From contig PBZS01000065.1 of the NCBI GenBank assembly GCA_002730235.1, forward strand, positions 1 to 41,934: a stretch of DNA of 41,934 nt, given 5' to 3'. Position 1 is the stretch's first letter; the number at the start of each line of letters is the position of its first letter. The position numbers and the translations under genes were made by a program. The DNA is from Gammaproteobacteria bacterium. GTDB lineage: Bacteria > Pseudomonadota > Gammaproteobacteria > Pseudomonadales > Litorivicinaceae. The notes beneath the pieces are model-generated. The model was given only the letters and a program-made list of their open reading frames with translations, was not told the DNA's origin and did no database searches. This document shows, one piece after another, positions 8,773-17,586 of the stretch.

Positions 8773-9789
8773 TCACCATTCTTCAGGACATTCACGACGC
8801 CAATCTTCTAACGCACTGCGCAAATCGAACTCAAAATCATAGCCATCGTCTATTAAATATTTTGGAACGATATCATTCGACCGAATCATTTTCCGGAGCC
8901 TCACCGGGTCGAAAGGATGGTTAAAGCCAAGCAACCGCGCTGAGAGAGTAATAAAATAGGAAGCGCAAAGAAGTATACTCACTGGCACACTGAGTATCGG
9001 CAACTTTTTTTGAAGCATATCTTTAATATTTGTAGCATATTCCTCGACCGAAGGAGCAGGGTCCATACTCAGATTGCAAAGAGCAAACGCGTTCTGTTTA
9101 AACCGATCGCTTTTTCGGACCCACGTGACTGCTTTGCAGAGCTCTTTTACGTAGATCCCAGCTTTTCTAGTATCTCTATTCGCCATATAAAAAAAATAGT
9201 TTCCTTTGATCGCTTTTATTAATCGAGAAACATTTCCACCTTCTCCTGGGCCAAACACAACGCCAGGTCGTATAATTAATAGTGAATTATCATTATCTCG
9301 CAGCAACCACTCTCTATGGATTTTTTCAGCCACCAGCTTGGACGATCCGTAAGCAGTTACTGGAACAGGCAAGGTATCTTCTGTTTTCCGGTGCTCCGAT
9401 ATTCCATAAGGTGATATGGAGCTTGAGAAAACAACCGATCTGCAATTTACCTTCGACGCGAAATCACAAACGTTTTCAGCGCCTAGCACGTTGCACCGAA
9501 AATACTCCTCATCCGCATGACCTGGCTCACGATGCACAGCTGCGAAGTTCGCAATTAGATCCACCTGGTCTGCGTGAGGTCGCCATTCAATCGTCTCAGT
9601 GACGTCCCCGATCACCGTCTCTATATTCGTATAGCTTTGCAACGCCATAGCCCTGAAACCTTCTGGCATTGTTGCATTAGCGCATAAATCATACAGATAA
9701 ACCCTATCGAAGTTTTCAATATCCACGAGGTGCCTCGCGAAAAACGATCCGATAAAACCGCTGCCACCAAAAACTACCGCCGTTGCCAA
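8773..9789 (-). CDS. NAD-dependent epimerase/dehydratase (extended SDR)
   Basis: A 338-residue nucleotide-sugar epimerase-like protein. It has the Rossmann motif F-G-G-S-G-F-I-G-S near the N-terminus, F-S-S-S-I-S-P-Y-G as the serine motif, and Y-G-S-S-K as the catalytic Tyr-Lys. I-R-P-G-V-V-F-G-P-G-E-G-G-N follows. It is distinct from GalE and Gmd in this window; the exact reaction is not readable. It starts at TTG 9789 and lies 30 bases before the sugar transferase, so it may prepare the initiating sugar, which is inference from adjacency. Confidence 0.85.
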   Translation of the reverse strand: MATAVVFGGSGFIGSFFARHLVDIENFDRVYLYDLCANATMPEGFRAMALQSYTNIETVIGDVTETIEWRPHADQVDLIANFAAVHREPGHADEEYFRCNVLGAENVCDFASKVNCRSVVFSSSISPYGISEHRKTEDTLPVPVTAYGSSKLVAEKIHREWLLRDNDNSLLIIRPGVVFGPGEGGNVSRLIKAIKGNYFFYMANRDTRKAGIYVKELCKAVTWVRKSDRFKQNAFALCNLSMDPAPSVEEYATNIKDMLQKKLPILSVPVSILLCASYFITLSARLLGFNHPFDPVRLRKMIRSNDIVPKYLIDDGYDFEFDLRSALEDWRRECPEEW

Positions 9790-9861
9790 ACTTTACTCAA
9801 CTTTTAACTCCCTACTTTAGTCTCTTTCGTGACACAAAGTGTCATGCACCGAGCATCGGTT

Positions 9862-11046
9862 CTAACCGCCACGTTCAATGATACTTAAGCAGGTAGCTAT
9901 TAACAGTTTGCGATCAAATTTTTTTAGTAGGCCTGCTCGAGCAGCCCTGATCATCTCTGGTTGATCTAGACCTCGCATATCAAGCAAATTCTGGATCGAA
10001 AGAACTATGGTTTTTGGATCCCATGTAGTTTCGACCGCGACACCACTTTGCTGATTAAGAAGCATCTCTAGCTCTGATCCCTTATCAGTTATTACCAACA
10101 GTAGAGATCCAGAAGCCAGCACGTTCGGAAGCTTGGATGGTAAAGATCCAGCAGAAGTTCCTGGGGCTTGCGGAATGATTTGTACCGATGATTTTCCTAA
10201 TAATTCGCCTAGTTCATCCTCTCTGACCAACTGATAGAATCTAATCCGGTCATCTGTATTCTTATCTTTTAGCTCCTCAAAGATCGGCCCACCGGAAAAA
10301 AAATTGAACGTGTACCCGTTTCCGACCCGAACTATTTCTCTTGCAAGCTCCATGAGATGCCAAGGTGACTGTTTCTCTCCGAGAGCTCCTGAATATACTA
10401 TGTTAACTTCGTCTCCCCATAACTGTGAGGACAAGCTTCCTTTGTCTGAAAAATCTGAAACCGTGACCGGTGGGTATATGACTTGACTTCCACTTTTCGA
10501 TACAGAGTAAATTTTCATCGACAACTGACGCATTTCTTCTGATAGAAAAACCGTCAGACGCGAAGATCTTAAACCGAAACCTTCGACGACCGTTATGATA
10601 CCCGCAATGATTTTTTTTAATCTGCTGGGTGATTCCCCAACATGAACGACTTGTAAGTCGTGCACTATCGACACTGATTTTTTCCCGAACGCCCAAGAAA
10701 TCATGGACAGAAAGAGCGACGGAGGAACTATTGAGATGATTAAGTCTGAGCGATATAAAAGTGGCCATCGAGTAAGCACAAATATCGCAAACCACAGTTC
10801 CAGAACAGCGCGTCTCAGGAACAAATTTTTTGGATATCGCAAACTTCGCCCAGCGCGGTGAATCCTGACGCCTGGCAAAGTCGCTACACTCTTCGCAGGG
10901 ATCCAGTCGGGGTAAAGAGGATGAGAGCACAAGACATCTATTTGCCTGCCACTGCCAGCAAGCTCGCGAACGAGCTCAGTGTTGTACTTGCCGGTAGATA
11001 TCAGTTCAGGATAAAAAAAAGGACTGATCACCGTTATCTTTTTCAT
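9862..11046 (-). CDS. GT4-type glycosyltransferase, WcaI-like
   Basis: A 394-residue GT-B protein. The N-terminal half starts V-I-S-P-F-F-Y-P-E-L with S-T-G-K-Y-N-T-E-L, as in the colanic acid transferase WcaI. The C-terminal donor domain holds F-F-S-G-G-P-I-F-E-E-L and I-P-Q-A-P-G-T-S-A-G-S-L-P-S-K-L-P-N-V-L-A-S-G, the WcaI-like 'PSKL.N.LASG' block. WcaI-like enzymes commonly add fucose or another early sugar. It is preceded by the WcaF-like acetyltransferase, the same pairing as in colanic acid clusters. Donor and linkage are unknown. Confidence 0.85.
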   Translation of the reverse strand: MKKITVISPFFYPELISTGKYNTELVRELAGSGRQIDVLCSHPLYPDWIPAKSVATLPGVRIHRAGRSLRYPKNLFLRRAVLELWFAIFVLTRWPLLYRSDLIISIVPPSLFLSMISWAFGKKSVSIVHDLQVVHVGESPSRLKKIIAGIITVVEGFGLRSSRLTVFLSEEMRQLSMKIYSVSKSGSQVIYPPVTVSDFSDKGSLSSQLWGDEVNIVYSGALGEKQSPWHLMELAREIVRVGNGYTFNFFSGGPIFEELKDKNTDDRIRFYQLVREDELGELLGKSSVQIIPQAPGTSAGSLPSKLPNVLASGSLLLVITDKGSELEMLLNQQSGVAVETTWDPKTIVLSIQNLLDMRGLDQPEMIRAARAGLLKKFDRKLLIATCLSIIERGG

Positions 11047-11130
11047 TTAATCACATCCGTCGGCGGGCACAACGATATAAACTAGGCATCAGCTAAAACA
11101 TTTCGCCCTGTCAAAAACTCGCTACGAATT

Positions 11131-11691
11131 CTAAGGCGACAAATTTGCTTTTCTCCAACGGATGACTTTCGCAGGACTTCCAGCACAGACGCTTTCTGGA
11201 GGCAAATCGGCGAAGACAGTGCTTCGTGCGCCCACGACACAGCCAAAGCCGATTGTTATACCCGGAGCGATGAATACGTCACTAGCAATCCAAGCTTCAT
11301 CTTGTATGAAAATAGGTTTTCGAATCATATCGAAACAATAAGACGTAATATCGTGCGTCCCAGTGCAGACATAAGTGTTTTGACTGACGACAACGTGATC
11401 GCCAATGGATATTTCACCCAAACTATACAGCTCCACATTATCACCAATCCACGACCAATCACCGATTCGCACTTTCCAGGGGTAAGTCATTCTTACCGAA
11501 GGCCGCAGAATTACCCCCTCACCGATTTTCGCACCAAACGCACGAAACCAAAACCTCCTCCACCCGTACATGAACTGCGGTGAGCATCCAATTACGACAG
11601 ATTGAAATATCCACCAAAATTGAACAAAAAAAGCACCACGCCCCCTGAATCCATCTGGCAGCTTGAACCTCTGGAGATCGTGAAACTTCAT
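11131..11691 (-). CDS. wcaF: WcaF-like O-acetyltransferase (left-handed beta-helix)
   Basis: A 186-residue hexapeptide-repeat acyltransferase. The N-terminal F-W-W-I-F-Q-S-V-V-I segment and R-R-F-W-F-R-A-F-G-A-K-I-G are typical of the WcaF/NodL-type colanic acid acetyltransferases. Isoleucine-patch repeats follow (I-G-E-G-V, I-G-D-W-S, I-G-D-H-V). The catalytic histidine region is C-T-G-T-H-D-I. The end reads A-G-S-P-A-K-V-I-R. It acetylates a sugar hydroxyl with acetyl-CoA in the cytoplasm before flipping. The ATG at 11691 directly abuts an AGAGG, so translation may be weak. Confidence 0.88.
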   Translation of the reverse strand: MKFHDLQRFKLPDGFRGRGAFFVQFWWIFQSVVIGCSPQFMYGWRRFWFRAFGAKIGEGVILRPSVRMTYPWKVRIGDWSWIGDNVELYSLGEISIGDHVVVSQNTYVCTGTHDITSYCFDMIRKPIFIQDEAWIASDVFIAPGITIGFGCVVGARSTVFADLPPESVCAGSPAKVIRWRKANLSP

Positions 11692-11758
11692 CCTCTTCTA
11701 CAGCTAACCTGTGTATGTCGAACGGTAAACACGGCATTTTAATAGCGCGCATTTTTTC

Positions 11759-12934
11759 TCAAAAAATAAAATCAGGCTTAGACCCCTCGCCAATCACCCA
11801 CTGATACACCTGCAACATTTCGGAGCTAGGTCTACTCCAGTCGTTCTGAAGAGCAATTTCCCTTGCGGCTTCCGCCATTCCCTCGAGCTCCAAGGTGTTT
11901 TTCGCAAAAATTTGCTCAAGCGCGACCACCAGCTCGCTTACGACTGGCTTTATAATAACACCCGCTCCATTTTTTTGAATCACAGACCAGGGAGTCCCCA
12001 CGGTCGTGACAGTGGGTATACCCGCAGACAACGCTTCCGCTATAACCATGCCATAGTTTTCGGATTGCGTCGGAAGTACAAAAACATCACTGGCACCAAA
12101 CACATTTCGCCTCGAATCACCTTTAACCATCCCGAGCCATCTCACATCTGCAGCAACACCGAGCCTTGACGCTAGGTTTCTGCAAAAAACAGAATAGGTG
12201 CTGCTATAATCTGGCCCAGCCACCAACAACTGCCAATCCTGATTCTGATTTTTCACTGCAGCGAAAGCTTCGATCAGTATCGCCAAACCCTTTTTTTCCT
12301 CGATGCGGCCCATATAGAGTATGTGCCGGTCCTTCGAGTTTAAATTCAACGCAACTTTGTGGTCATGCCTGTTACCCAGCTCAGAAAATTCACCTGTGTC
12401 GACCCCGTTTGGAATTAACGCCACAGGCGATCGAGGCGCTATTTTTCTAATTGCGTCTACCTCTTCCTCTGAGGTCGCATGAATAACAGCAGCGCCTCCA
12501 AAAATCAGATTTCCAAACAAAGATAAATAAAGTTTCTTTTTAAAATAACCCCTTTTTAGGTTCCAATCGAACAATGTTCCACGTGGCGATAAAATTACAG
12601 GTATACCCAACTGCGTCCCGACGTTTTGAGTAACGATAGGCACGTAATTCCAAATATTATGGCAATGGAACAAATCAGGCTTCAAACTTACCAAGTAATC
12701 TCTAATAGAACCGTTATAAGCAAGCTTAGGATGCAACTGCGCTGGAAACGTGATGGACTTCAAACCGTACCGTTCCACCAACTCATTTCTTTCGTCGTTT
12801 TTAAAACGCAGAGAAACAACTTCGTGTGCCCAATCACTCGAAGTCATCCCTCGCATGAGTTCCGGTATCGATCGAGCGGGCCCGCCATAACTATCGTCTA
12901 GGTTAAGCACGATATGGGAAGCGCGCTTATTCAT
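11759..12934 (-). CDS. GT4-family glycosyltransferase
   Basis: A 391-residue retaining GT-B transferase. The N-terminal domain has the acceptor motif Y-G-G-P-A-R-S-I-P-E-L. The C-terminal domain has I-L-Y-M-G-R-I-E-E-K-K-G-L, then V-F-V-L-P-T-Q-S-E-N-Y-G-M-V-I-A-E-A-L, the E-x7-E nucleotide-sugar site with both glutamates present. The start ATG lies inside the end of the polymerase gene (8-base overlap), so the two are translationally coupled. The transferred sugar is unknown. Confidence 0.9.
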   Translation of the reverse strand: MNKRASHIVLNLDDSYGGPARSIPELMRGMTSSDWAHEVVSLRFKNDERNELVERYGLKSITFPAQLHPKLAYNGSIRDYLVSLKPDLFHCHNIWNYVPIVTQNVGTQLGIPVILSPRGTLFDWNLKRGYFKKKLYLSLFGNLIFGGAAVIHATSEEEVDAIRKIAPRSPVALIPNGVDTGEFSELGNRHDHKVALNLNSKDRHILYMGRIEEKKGLAILIEAFAAVKNQNQDWQLLVAGPDYSSTYSVFCRNLASRLGVAADVRWLGMVKGDSRRNVFGASDVFVLPTQSENYGMVIAEALSAGIPTVTTVGTPWSVIQKNGAGVIIKPVVSELVVALEQIFAKNTLELEGMAEAAREIALQNDWSRPSSEMLQVYQWVIGEGSKPDFIF

Positions 12935-14183
12935 CTACTATTTTTCTCGCACTAAGGGCCTCAGATAATGCTGCTTGCGTTATTCGAAAGACAAAGTAAA
13001 TAAATAATCCCATATAAAAGGGGAATAAAACTGCGCCTATTTCTTGGCGATGCACGTAAAACGCAAGCAGCGTCGATCCAGCTAACAAGTGAGGCGCCAA
13101 TATACCACCAGAGAAGAGCAGACGATTAAGGATGAAAATCGCCGATACAAACCAAATGGCGGCCAACAGCGTTCCCAAAGGACCTGCCACGTAATAAGCT
13201 AGGCCCCACATTGACGATGCCATGCCATAATTGACGGTCGTGTAATACCGCTCATTGAGCAAGTCTGAAAGCGTATCCGGGCGAATTTGCAAAACCGCAA
13301 TATATAGGTCGGAGACAAAGGGTATAATGCGGAGCAAGACTAGATCCACGAAAGACCCGAAACCGAATTCGGAGAATTCAATGGCTCGCTGAAAATTGAG
13401 CAGTACAATTGATTCACCTCCGCGTGTCAGCCGGAATAAAACTAGTTCCCAATTCGCCGCCGCATCTGCAATGAGCGCAAAGTCTAATAATAAAATATAC
13501 TGATATACATTTTTAAAAATTATCAAAAATGCAAAGCCAAAAATCAAAAACAAGATCCGCCTCACACTTCCAAAAATTACAAAGCCTTCTTTCATCGAGA
13601 AAAATACTAAGAGCATAGCCAAGAAACCGGTTGTAAGATACGCACGGCTCCCCGCTAATAGTGTCGAAGCCAAGAAAAGAACAGCGAGGGCCAAGTGACC
13701 AAAGCTCTTCGTTTTGACCGAAAAAATTCCGTAGGTGATAGCGGATACCCAATACACGCTATAAATTGCTCCGTAGGAAGCTGCACTAAAACCGCCAACT
13801 TCAGATGGAAAGAAAGCGCGTGGGCTTTGAATAAAAATTATAAGAAATATAGTCGATAGCAGTAATAAATTAAATTCAAGCAAAAACTTTGCTCGAACGA
13901 TTTTTGTTGTTCTTTGTACGAAAAAACGATCGTTGAGAACAACCCCTAAAAACATCAACATAAGCAAAAACGCGTAGAACCAGTATATGTGATCATGAAT
14001 CTTTAGGTACTGATGACTATCAGGGTCGTAAATCACACCGCTAGCCAAAGTAGAACTGTAGTACGCGCAAGACGCTATAGCCAAAGTGAAAAGGTCTGGA
14101 CGACGCTTGCGAAAACCAACATAGCCAACTGCGACGATCATGCAGAAGCCGTAAAAGAAACTCATATATATGCTAGAGGTCAA
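12927..14183 (-). CDS. wzy: O-antigen/polysaccharide repeat-unit polymerase (Wzy-like)
   Basis: A 418-residue polytopic membrane protein with about 11-12 hydrophobic segments and a large periplasmic loop in the second half. V-N-Y-G-M-A-S-S-M-W-G-L-A-Y-Y-V-A-G-P-L-G resembles the loop motif of Wzy polymerases, which join lipid-linked repeats in the periplasm. No sequence motif is universal in this family, so the call rests on topology and on its position between a GT-B protein and a GT4 gene in a Wzx/Wzy cluster. The TTG at 14183 overlaps the previous stop; an ATG at 14165 is an equally possible start. Confidence 0.8.
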   Translation of the reverse strand: MTSSIYMSFFYGFCMIVAVGYVGFRKRRPDLFTLAIASCAYYSSTLASGVIYDPDSHQYLKIHDHIYWFYAFLLMLMFLGVVLNDRFFVQRTTKIVRAKFLLEFNLLLLSTIFLIIFIQSPRAFFPSEVGGFSAASYGAIYSVYWVSAITYGIFSVKTKSFGHLALAVLFLASTLLAGSRAYLTTGFLAMLLVFFSMKEGFVIFGSVRRILFLIFGFAFLIIFKNVYQYILLLDFALIADAAANWELVLFRLTRGGESIVLLNFQRAIEFSEFGFGSFVDLVLLRIIPFVSDLYIAVLQIRPDTLSDLLNERYYTTVNYGMASSMWGLAYYVAGPLGTLLAAIWFVSAIFILNRLLFSGGILAPHLLAGSTLLAFYVHRQEIGAVLFPFYMGLFIYFVFRITQAALSEALSARKIVDE

Positions 14184-15561
14184 ACATCACAATCGGAGAC
14201 CGGCCCACCGAGCCGCGATCTTCGTTAAGGATGTTTAGTATAAGGTTATTTACCATCGATGGCTCCTTACCCTCGAAAAACTCGCCGAATGAACCAATGA
14301 AATACCTTAGTCCTGTGCGGGAAGGTTCGTAGCCGCTTTTCGATACCAATACTAGCAAAGCTCGTAAGTCCCCCACCTCTCTGCAAGACAAACATACTCC
14401 CCGCCTCACAAACCCATAATAGTCATCGACGCCCCCAGACATATCATTAAGGTAGATCGGGACTTTCCCAAGCGAAGCGGCCTCCAAGAGTAATGTTGAA
14501 TTGCCACTTATCAAATACTTCAACCCGCCCAAAAACGCGCCAGCATTCTCGGTTGACGGATCACTCATAAGCAACCCCTCATTTGCAGCAAACCTGGCCA
14601 ACCGAGTCAAATACTTACCACTTAAATTAGGATGGGGGCGCAGTATAACCTGTCCAAAACCATCCAACTGGTGAAGTACGGCGCTTAGCACGCCAATTTC
14701 GTCAGTGCCTTTAACTGCTAGGCCTAGTGCATCTCCTACTGCCTCCGGATTTGCAACTGCGCTTTGCAGCCGCCGAAGTCCGCCAACTATATAGCACCTT
14801 CGGTTTTTAACTCTTGGAGAGTCCACACACCTGCGTTGCTCGCATAGTTTATAAATGTCCAACGCATTCTGACCGTCCAGAAAGCTATGATTGAATTCTA
14901 ATGCGTGAAAGCGTGTCGAGACTGTCGCGTGAGGCACGTAAGCCGTCTCGATTGACCGTCGCTTGCATAACTCAATCAACGTCCGACATTCCGGATTATG
15001 ATCGTTAGCTAAAACCACTAGCTTTGGCCGAACCTCCTCCAACAATTTTTGATGACATACTAGCCAGTAGTATGAGGCGCAAAAACTCATAAAGCGTCGA
15101 CGCACTAACAAGGGATTTTTATTGAAAAGCGCGAAAAGCAAGACAGGCACCCTAATACAGGTCAGCACGAGGACTTGGAAAAACCCCCACAGATTCACGG
15201 TTGCCTTTTTACGATCAAGCAACGTCGCCCCGATCTTCGGCGCCCGAAAAGTTGGCGATACTACAAACGTGTAGCTATATTCTGGATCTGATGTTACCAA
15301 AGGTTCTAAAACAGAAAATTGGTTTTGCGTAGAGCAAAAAAACAGGACCTCGCCTGACGAAGCATCAACCCTGCGCAGGCGCGTGCCCACAATCCATAGT
15401 TTAGCCAAACGTAGCACTTGCAACGGAAACTCAAAGTGACCCCCGCTAGTGAAGCGAGCCAAATTTGTTTCAGTGTTTTGTCCAGCTGAGAATTCTAACC
15501 ACGTCTCGGAGTTTTGCTTTAGAACCGCAAAGGACTCTAGAACTGAGCTCATCAGACCCAT
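14173..15561 (-). CDS. GT-B-fold glycosyltransferase-like protein, function unassigned
   Basis: A 462-residue soluble protein with one or two hydrophobic patches (around res 125-150). The second half has I-L-R-P-H-P-N-L-S-G-K-Y and Y-L-I-S-G-N-S-T-L-L-L-E-A-A-S-L-G-K-V-P. That 'RPHP...S.STLLEA..LG.P' pattern is shared by CDP-glycerol/polysialyl/Kdo-type GT-B transferases of capsule clusters. A nonulosonic-acid transferase is an attractive role given the NeuB module nearby, but this is speculation. It begins in a TAATG overlap with the flippase stop and overlaps wzy by 11 bases, so it is embedded in the assembly operon. Confidence 0.6.
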   Translation of the reverse strand: MGLMSSVLESFAVLKQNSETWLEFSAGQNTETNLARFTSGGHFEFPLQVLRLAKLWIVGTRLRRVDASSGEVLFFCSTQNQFSVLEPLVTSDPEYSYTFVVSPTFRAPKIGATLLDRKKATVNLWGFFQVLVLTCIRVPVLLFALFNKNPLLVRRRFMSFCASYYWLVCHQKLLEEVRPKLVVLANDHNPECRTLIELCKRRSIETAYVPHATVSTRFHALEFNHSFLDGQNALDIYKLCEQRRCVDSPRVKNRRCYIVGGLRRLQSAVANPEAVGDALGLAVKGTDEIGVLSAVLHQLDGFGQVILRPHPNLSGKYLTRLARFAANEGLLMSDPSTENAGAFLGGLKYLISGNSTLLLEAASLGKVPIYLNDMSGGVDDYYGFVRRGVCLSCREVGDLRALLVLVSKSGYEPSRTGLRYFIGSFGEFFEGKEPSMVNNLILNILNEDRGSVGRSPIVMFDL

Positions 15562-16817
15562 TATGCATTTCCATTACGATAAGTAAGCCGTCGAAAAACC
15601 AGAAGCGTTGCTATCAGGTGAAACAGACCTGCGACGATCTGAAGCAACAAAAACTCAACAACGTCCAGAGTCAAAAGACAGAGTATTAATATAACGAACA
15701 AATGCTGCGCCAAAGTCAGTCCATAATAGCGCCTCAGGTATTTCAAATTTCGTTTTATGTAAGCCAGTATATGATTTTTAAAAAAAGACGTGACTGCTAT
15801 CAACGACATCAAGAAATAGATCAATGGAACGAAGATCTCGCTAGGTTTTTCTTCAAAAAAATCAGCCACGTAAGGGAGCCAAAACACAGCTAGAGAGAAT
15901 ATCGTAAGCGTAATTACAGATTGGAAAATTACCATCCGCAGAATCTGACGATCTTCTTCCGCATTGATTTCCGAATTCGCCAATATTATCGGGGTCACGG
16001 CTTTGAAAAACGCCTGCTCGGCTGACCTTACCACACTGAACAGAGATGACGAAAAAGTCAGAGCAGCTACGGCGGTCGAACCGAAATTGCTGAGGATAAA
16101 TGTCCTAGCGATAAGATCGACAGAGTACTTGGCTCCCAAAGTAGGAATAGAGAGTGAAGTATATCCAAAGAGGTAATAGAAGACGAACTTCAACCTCTTT
16201 TTAGAGTAGGCGCAGGGCGCTAGGAACGAGGTGTTGCGAAGAAATACGACACTTATGGCAAAAAGATTACTAAGCGAGATAACGACTAGTACGACGTCAA
16301 GACTTAAAGTTTCCACGAGGAAGCAACCAAGCAGAGATGTGGCTGGTGGAAGCGATGTGACTAACCCATAATCTGCGGTATTACGCTGCGCATTAAGGAT
16401 AGACGCAGCTAAATTTAAGTAAGAAAAAGTGCAGGTGTACGCAAACAAAATAAATGGTTTAGGGACTGCATTTTCTCCGCTGAATAGTTTTGTTACTAAG
16501 CCCAATTCGGCCGCAGCTACAAATATGAACGTATAAGTTGCAAACAGCCCCAAGCAGGCTAACGCAAACACCGCGTTCACCGTACTACGCAATTTTGTCT
16601 TGCTGTATAGCTTTTGCGCGCTTGCCTCAGTGTTCATCGTAAGAAGCAAACTAGCAATCATCGCGAGGCTCTGGATTATTCCGTATACCGCATATTCAGG
16701 CACTGATAGACGCTGAAAAAGCAAAAGAAATAGAAATATAGAGGTGGCGACTTTTATGCCTTGAAAGATCAGATAGAAGCTTACTGTGTGTACTAATCGA
16801 TTAGATCGAAAGGTCAT
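15561..16817 (-). CDS. wzx: Wzx-type repeat-unit flippase (MOP superfamily)
   Basis: A 418-residue membrane protein with about 12 hydrophobic helices. An early F-Q-G-I-K-V-A-T-S-I-F-L-F segment and L-S-V-P-E-Y-A-V-Y-G-I are the usual first-helix region of polysaccharide transporters of the MOP/PST family. It would move undecaprenyl-linked repeats across the inner membrane. Its ATG overlaps the TGA of the ParB-like gene (ATGA), and its TAA overlaps the ATG of the GT-B gene. Assignment is by topology, length and context. Confidence 0.82.
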   Translation of the reverse strand: MTFRSNRLVHTVSFYLIFQGIKVATSIFLFLLLFQRLSVPEYAVYGIIQSLAMIASLLLTMNTEASAQKLYSKTKLRSTVNAVFALACLGLFATYTFIFVAAAELGLVTKLFSGENAVPKPFILFAYTCTFSYLNLAASILNAQRNTADYGLVTSLPPATSLLGCFLVETLSLDVVLVVISLSNLFAISVVFLRNTSFLAPCAYSKKRLKFVFYYLFGYTSLSIPTLGAKYSVDLIARTFILSNFGSTAVAALTFSSSLFSVVRSAEQAFFKAVTPIILANSEINAEEDRQILRMVIFQSVITLTIFSLAVFWLPYVADFFEEKPSEIFVPLIYFLMSLIAVTSFFKNHILAYIKRNLKYLRRYYGLTLAQHLFVILILCLLTLDVVEFLLLQIVAGLFHLIATLLVFRRLTYRNGNA

Positions 16818-17548
16818 TTGGACATCCGAGACAAAAGGTCAAAAAAGACTTCGCGATGATCCCAGAAATACACCGGTCGGTTCGATTCAATATCGACGCG
16901 CACCTCCTCCATCGTAACCACTAGGGTATCAATACATACGAATCCTCTGTAAGCCGCAACGCAGCGCCTGTGGCTACCATCTAGCTGTACATATGAGCTT
17001 TTCTCGCCCAAATCGTTGATTTGAATTGCTATCGGGTAATCATCAAGTCCCTCAGAAATTGAGTAATTACCGCGAAGAAAACCGTTCAGACCGCTTAGCG
17101 TATTGCCCTCCCTGGCAAACCAAGAGTTGATTTTTATTACGCGGTACGCCTTTTTCAGCACGTTTTTCTCTGCCCTAACTCGAAAAATCAAACCGTTAGC
17201 TAGGAAGGGAAGCATTAGATCTTTATAGTAATCGGACGATCGCACATCCTTAAAGCCTTTTGGATCCATGGTCAGCAGCGACTCAATCATAGGGTATCTG
17301 GCAGACATTCGATTTGTCTCACCTAGTAACAGAGCTAGAACACTGCGGTTGATATACGATGAATCTATGGGAGTTGGCCTCACCTTCCCGAGGGCGCCCG
17401 CGCGAACTTGAGATCGAATGTACTTTTTCAGACCCGACACATAATGCTCGAAAACAAAACACCCGGAGTTTTGAACAAGTACATCAACATATGGAGAAAA
17501 GTTTCTGGGATTTCCGGCCATTAAACACCTGTCTACAAAATCAAACAC
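16814..17548 (-). CDS. ParB/Srx-like protein of unknown function
   Basis: A 244-residue protein I do not recognise as a named family. The C-terminal third contains Y-V-Q-L-D-G-S-H-R-R-C-V-A-A-Y-R-G-F (res 186-203) followed by a short hydrophobic strand. This resembles the D-G-x-H-R-x-x-A-A-x-x-x-G core of ParB/sulfiredoxin-fold proteins, a fold that includes nucleotide hydrolases and small-molecule kinases such as the free-serine kinases SbnI/SerK. The N-terminal part has no recognisable motif. The start is GTG 17548, or the ATG nine codons later (17521). It is coupled to wzx by an ATGA overlap and follows the sulfotransferases. A sugar-modifying or PAPS-related role is only a guess. Confidence 0.6.
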   Translation of the reverse strand: MFDFVDRCLMAGNPRNFSPYVDVLVQNSGCFVFEHYVSGLKKYIRSQVRAGALGKVRPTPIDSSYINRSVLALLLGETNRMSARYPMIESLLTMDPKGFKDVRSSDYYKDLMLPFLANGLIFRVRAEKNVLKKAYRVIKINSWFAREGNTLSGLNGFLRGNYSISEGLDDYPIAIQINDLGEKSSYVQLDGSHRRCVAAYRGFVCIDTLVVTMEEVRVDIESNRPVYFWDHREVFFDLLSRMSK

Positions 17549-17586
17549 TCGACAGTGGCAAAACCGTGAGGAGTAATTAACGAACT

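Noticed and set aside
10403-10930. A 175-codon minus-strand ORF
   Set aside because: Out-of-frame shadow of the WcaI-like glycosyltransferase.
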